Source: an uncultured Bacteroidales bacterium
GTDB lineage: Bacteria; Bacteroidota; Bacteroidia; Bacteroidales; UBA3663
NCBI GenBank assembly: GCA_937899265.1
Contig: CALBPV010000118.1
Coordinates: 1-9,207, forward strand
Reading direction: 5' to 3'
DNA length: 9,207 nucleotides
In this document: piece after piece, positions 6,559 through 9,207 of the stretch
How positions within the stretch are numbered: the first letter of the stretch is position 1
Layout: each line of letters opens with the position of its first letter
The notes under the pieces: generated by a model
The model's database searches: none
Seen by the model: only the letters and a program-made list of their open reading frames with translations
What the model was told of the DNA's origin: nothing
Position numbers and translations under genes: made by a program

Positions 6559-7182
6559 TTATTTCAGGACACCGTATTTCTGCCACGACACATTGTCGGG
6601 ATTCCATTTGTCCTTGGGCTTGTTCTCTCCGGCAGGATGTCCCGCCACGACAATCGAGAACGGCACAACGTCCTCGGGAATACTGAGCACCTCGGCCACA
6701 GCGGCACAACGACCCAGAATGGGATAGGTACCCGTCCAAACGGCGCCGAGACCCAAAGCGTGGGCTTCGAGCAGGATATTCTGGGTGGCTGCGCTGCAAT
6801 CCTGAATCCAGAAGTCGCGGGCTTCACCCTCGGCTGTTTTCGACATCACACCGCACACGACGATGGCCAGCGGAGCGCCGGCTGCCATCTTGGCGTTTGG
6901 CGAAACCTCAGCGAGCGCCTCCAACTGCACTTTTTCGGTGACAACGACGAAGTGCCAAGGTTGTTTGTTGAGGGCTGAGGGAGCTGCCATAGCGGCACGA
7001 AGGAGTTTCTCTATTTGCGTTTCGGAAACACTCTCCGAAGTGAAAGACCGCACGGAGACACGAGTCTGCAGACATTCGTTCACTGCCGGTTCGTTGATGA
7101 CACGCCGGCAACTTTGGAAAAACAGAGCGCTCACAAACACCAACAAGGCCGCAAGCGTAAGAGTCAGGTAAGTCATTTTCAT
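6559..7182 (-). CDS. Nitroreductase-family flavoprotein with N-terminal membrane or lipoprotein signal
   Basis: The 207 residues form a hydrophobic leader (about 4-24) followed by a short FMN-dependent nitroreductase domain. Flavin-binding signatures are RVSVRSF (41-47), APSALNKQPWHFVVV (67-81), GLGAVWTG (144-151) and GHPAGE (181-186). The family uses NAD(P)H to reduce nitro compounds, quinones or other acceptors; the substrate here is unknown. The leader ends FFQSC with Cys25, which resembles the loose lipoboxes of Bacteroidetes, but Phe at -3 is atypical, so an uncleaved anchor is also possible. Most family members are cytoplasmic, so export is unusual. The ATG overlaps the upstream stop by four nucleotides (ATGA), indicating translational coupling; a second ATG at 7176 (Met3) is an alternative start. 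Confidence 0.85.
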   Translation of the reverse strand: MKMTYLTLTLAALLVFVSALFFQSCRRVINEPAVNECLQTRVSVRSFTSESVSETQIEKLLRAAMAAPSALNKQPWHFVVVTEKVQLEALAEVSPNAKMAAGAPLAIVVCGVMSKTAEGEARDFWIQDCSAATQNILLEAHALGLGAVWTGTYPILGRCAAVAEVLSIPEDVVPFSIVVAGHPAGENKPKDKWNPDNVSWQKYGVLK

Positions 7183-7793
7183 TCGAATTTGTCACATCTT
7201 ATATTTACATAATCCAGTATGATACGGCAGGCATCCTCGATGCCCAGCTTCGAGATATCGACACAGAGGTCGTAGGAGTCGGCCTGTCCCCAAGTCTTGT
7301 CAGTAAAGAAATCGTAGAACCGAGCCCGCTCTTTGTCGTTGCGAGAAATGAGGTTGTCGGCTTCCTGCGGGTCTATTTTCAGCCTTCGGGCAACACGCAA
7401 GATGCGATAGCGGCGGGAAGCGTGAACGAAAATCTTGACGAGATGCGGCTCTTCGCGCAGGATGTAGTCGGCCGTGCGCCCCACGATGAGACACGAGCCC
7501 TTGGCAGCTATCTGCTTGATGGCATCGCTCAGCATCACAAAGTTCTGCGACGACCCGAAAAGATGGGGCATGCCATAGCGTCCCACCGTAGCATAGTCGA
7601 ACAATCCCGGTGCCTGCTCGTCGTTGGTCTCCAGATAGTCCACAGCCATGCCGCTCTGCTTGGCCATCTCATGCATGATTTCACGATCGTAGTAGGCGAT
7701 ACCGAGTTTCTCGGCCACCATCTTTCCCAGTTCCCGTCCACCGCTTCCGTATTGGCGACCCAGACTGATGATAATCTTCTTTTCCATTGACAT
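7179..7793 (-). CDS. Cytidylate kinase-like family protein
   Basis: This 204-residue protein matches the cytidylate kinase-like family (the group I know as Cytidylate_kin2) rather than canonical Cmk. It begins with the phosphate-binding loop SLGRQYGSGGRELG (10-23), followed by YYDRE (34-38), CLIVGRTADYIL (101-112), the basic segment RRYRILRVARRL (127-138), a lid-like segment RNDKERARFYDFFT (151-164) and DLCVDISKLGIE (175-186). The loop lacks the classical GKS/T of Walker A. Nucleoside monophosphate phosphorylation is plausible, but the substrate is not established. It is the first gene of a two-gene operon, from the promoter at 7823-7854. Met1 (7793) and Met3 (7787) are both possible starts. 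Confidence 0.9.
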   Translation of the reverse strand: MSMEKKIIISLGRQYGSGGRELGKMVAEKLGIAYYDREIMHEMAKQSGMAVDYLETNDEQAPGLFDYATVGRYGMPHLFGSSQNFVMLSDAIKQIAAKGSCLIVGRTADYILREEPHLVKIFVHASRRYRILRVARRLKIDPQEADNLISRNDKERARFYDFFTDKTWGQADSYDLCVDISKLGIEDACRIILDYVNIRCDKFE

Positions 7794-7822
7794 TTAATGG
7801 GTTAAATTCAGTATTTGTGCTG

Positions 7823-7854
7823 CAAATGTAGAAAACATTTCAGAAAAAAACAAA
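7823..7854 (-). promoter_or_regulatory. Promoter of the cytidylate kinase-like/nitroreductase operon
   Basis: On the minus strand, TTTG (7854-7851), a 20-nt spacer and TACATTTG (7830-7823) fit the Bacteroidetes consensus. The start would be near 7816, about 22 nt before the ATG. A small inverted repeat (AAATGT 7824-7829 with ACATTT 7835-7840) overlaps the -7 box. Confidence 0.82.
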
Positions 7855-7870
7855 TTTTTTGCCCATTATT

Positions 7871-7901
7871 TTTGTTTTTCGCCAAAAATTCCCTATCTTT
7901 G
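7871..7901 (+). promoter_or_regulatory. lgt-rpe promoter
   Basis: TTTG (7871-7874), a 19-nt spacer and TATCTTTG (7894-7901) match the consensus. The predicted start near 7908 gives a leader of about 37 nt. Its -33 box lies 16 bp from that of the divergent promoter at 7823-7854, so one regulator could touch both. Confidence 0.85.
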
Positions 7902-7944
7902 TACCCATAATTTTCAGTTTTCAATAGCTTTTTTCAGCTCAGCT

Positions 7945-8790
7945 ATGCTTTTTGATGCCATAACATGGACAGCCGACCCTGTCCTTTTCTCTTGGGGCTT
8001 CATCCAACTCCGTTGGTATGCCCTTATGTTTATCATCGGCTTTATGCTCGGCGGTTGGATGATGGAGCGCATCTATGCTCGCGAAGGTCTCAATCCCGAC
8101 CGCGTGGCTTCGCTCTTTCTGTGGTGTTTTGTGGGCACCTTAGTAGGAGCACGTCTGGGTCACTGTCTCTTCTACGACCCCGACTACTATCTGGCCAATC
8201 CCATCGAGATATTCAAGACCTGGAAGGGAGGTCTCGCCTCCCACGGCGGAACCATCGGCGTGATTCTCTGCGTCTGGTTCTACTCGCGCCGCGACCGTTT
8301 GCCCTTCGTATGGGTGCTCGACCGCCTCTGCATCGCGGTGGCTCCCGTAGCTTTCCTCATTCGCATGGGCAATCTCTTCAACCACGAGATTTACGGTCAT
8401 GTGACATCGCTCCCCTGGGGTTTCCGCTTCATCGAGAATGTCACCGCCTGGAGCGAACGCGGTGCGGCTCCCATCTTCACCGAGCCGAGCCATCCCACCC
8501 AGATTTACGAGGGGTTGGCCTACCTGCTCACGCTCGCCGTTCTGCTCTGGCTCTATTTCCGCACGCAGGCACCTCGCCGGCAGGGTCTTCTCTTCGGAGT
8601 CTTCCTCATCGGCATCTTCCTCTCGCGCTTCTTCATCGAGTGGGTCAAGAACGACCAAGAAGCCTTCGAGGCCGACATGTTGCTCAACATGGGACAGCTG
8701 CTCTCCATTCCCTTCATCCTCATCGGCCTTTGGCTCATCTGGAGAGCCTATAGCCGTCCCCTGTCTCCCGCCGTTACTCCCGACAAATAA
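7945..8790 (+). CDS. lgt: Phosphatidylglycerol-prolipoprotein diacylglyceryl transferase
   Basis: Lgt moves diacylglycerol from phosphatidylglycerol to the lipobox cysteine of prolipoproteins, the first step of lipoprotein maturation in the inner membrane. The 281 residues contain about seven hydrophobic segments. Key motifs are IQLRWYALMFIIGF (20-33), GARLGHCLFY (68-77), GGLASHGG (95-102) with His100 at the position of the essential E. coli His103, and RMGNLFNHEIYG (140-151) with Arg140 at the position of Arg143. The usual Gly before this arginine is Ile139, which I believe is normal for Bacteroidetes. HPTQIYEG and LSRFFIEWVK follow near the C-terminus. rpe starts 19 nt downstream, so they are probably co-transcribed. 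The ATG at 7945 is the natural start after the promoter. Confidence 0.97.
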   Translation: MLFDAITWTADPVLFSWGFIQLRWYALMFIIGFMLGGWMMERIYAREGLNPDRVASLFLWCFVGTLVGARLGHCLFYDPDYYLANPIEIFKTWKGGLASHGGTIGVILCVWFYSRRDRLPFVWVLDRLCIAVAPVAFLIRMGNLFNHEIYGHVTSLPWGFRFIENVTAWSERGAAPIFTEPSHPTQIYEGLAYLLTLAVLLWLYFRTQAPRRQGLLFGVFLIGIFLSRFFIEWVKNDQEAFEADMLLNMGQLLSIPFILIGLWLIWRAYSRPLSPAVTPDK

Positions 8791-8809
8791 CCCCCTACCC
8801 CACACTCCT

Positions 8810-9207
8810 ATGATACAGATAGCTCCGTCATTCCTTTCGGCCAATTTTGCCCACCTCGAACGCGAGATACAGATGCTTAACGAGAGTGAGGCCGACTGGC
8901 TCCATTTCGATGTCATGGACGGTTCGTTTGTGCCCAACATCTCGTTCGGTTTTCCCGTTATGGCTTCGCTCCAGAATGTGGTGCGCAAGCCCATGGATGT
9001 CCACATGATGGTCGTTCAGCCCGAGCGTTGGATTGAGCGCGTGGCTTCCTACGGTGCCCGCATCATGACCGTCCACCAGGAGGCCTGCCACAACCTCCAT
9101 CGCACCGTACAGCAAATCCACGAGGCCGGCATGTTGGCCGGTGTTGCCATCAATCCCGGCACACCCGTCATGATGCTCGAAGAGGTCATCTGCGATGTCG
9201 ATATGGT
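8810..9207 (+). CDS. rpe: Ribulose-phosphate 3-epimerase, partial (C-terminus beyond the window)
   Basis: The first 132 codons read as a TIM-barrel Rpe, which interconverts ribulose 5-phosphate and xylulose 5-phosphate in the cytoplasmic pentose phosphate pathway. Seen are IAPSFLSANF (4-13) with Ser7, LHFDVMDGSFVPN (31-43) with metal ligands His32 and Asp34, DVHMMV (63-68) with metal ligand His65, and INPGTP (about 118-123). The second catalytic Asp and the phosphate-binding glycines lie beyond the end. The ATG at 8810 is fixed by the conserved start IAPS. It lies 19 nt after lgt without a promoter or terminator between, so the two form an operon from the promoter at 7871-7901. The frame is open to the last base. 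Confidence 0.96.
   Translation, partial: MIQIAPSFLSANFAHLEREIQMLNESEADWLHFDVMDGSFVPNISFGFPVMASLQNVVRKPMDVHMMVVQPERWIERVASYGARIMTVHQEACHNLHRTVQQIHEAGMLAGVAINPGTPVMMLEEVICDVDM

Noticed and set aside
8359..8400. Ile in place of Gly before the key arginine of the Lgt signature, as a sign of inactivation
   Set aside because: All other catalytic positions are present, and to my knowledge this substitution is common in Bacteroidetes Lgt, so it is clade variation.
8140..9006. 288-codon minus-strand frame opposite lgt and rpe
   Set aside because: It is antisense to two clearly conserved genes, crosses their boundary and has no recognisable motifs; it is a shadow of the biased codon use of lgt and rpe.

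Overview
The window looks like ordinary chromosome from a Bacteroidota bacterium, most likely of the order Bacteroidales (Prevotella- or Bacteroides-like; the genus cannot be fixed by eye). The best evidence is the promoters: several intergenic regions carry the Bacteroidetes-type pair TTTG, a 19-20 nt spacer, then TAnnTTTG (215-246, 5253-5284, 7823-7854, 7871-7901, and 5486-5517 with a TTG -33 box). Strong Shine-Dalgarno sequences are absent, the tRNA gene whose 3' end is visible lacks an encoded CCA, and the proteins resemble Bacteroidetes members of their families.

Layout. Positions 1-246 hold a minus-strand tRNA unit: promoter, tRNA-Pro(UGG), then tRNA-Arg(ACG) cut by the window edge. A perfect 13-bp inverted repeat brackets tRNA-Pro. 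Positions 316-4260 are a compact minus-strand operon, in transcription order: a membrane-anchored degenerate M23/LytM-domain protein, dxr (ispC), rseP and folA. The dxr/rseP and rseP/folA junctions are 1-nt TGATG overlaps. Divergently, ispD (4368-5051) starts almost directly after its -7 box and ends in a strong hairpin terminator. Positions 5052-5558 are a 507-bp AT-rich gene-free stretch containing that terminator, a probable minus-strand small RNA unit (promoter 5253-5284, same hairpin as terminator), two inverted repeats and the corA promoter. corA (5559-6488) converges on a two-gene minus-strand operon (cytidylate kinase-like protein, then a membrane-anchored or lipoprotein nitroreductase, 4-nt ATGA overlap), with a bidirectional terminator between them. 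A divergent promoter region (7794-7944) separates this operon from lgt-rpe (7945 to the window end; rpe is partial).

Function. Two MEP isoprenoid-pathway enzymes, Dxr and IspD (steps 2 and 3), flank one divergent promoter region. The other genes serve the envelope (RseP, the LytM-like protein, Lgt), folate metabolism (FolA), the pentose phosphate pathway (Rpe) and divalent metal transport (CorA). No mobile element, CRISPR array, phage or defence system is seen. The least explained signals are the repeat around tRNA-Pro, the candidate small RNA at about 5075-5247, the near-leaderless ispD start and the loss of catalytic residues in the LytM-like protein.
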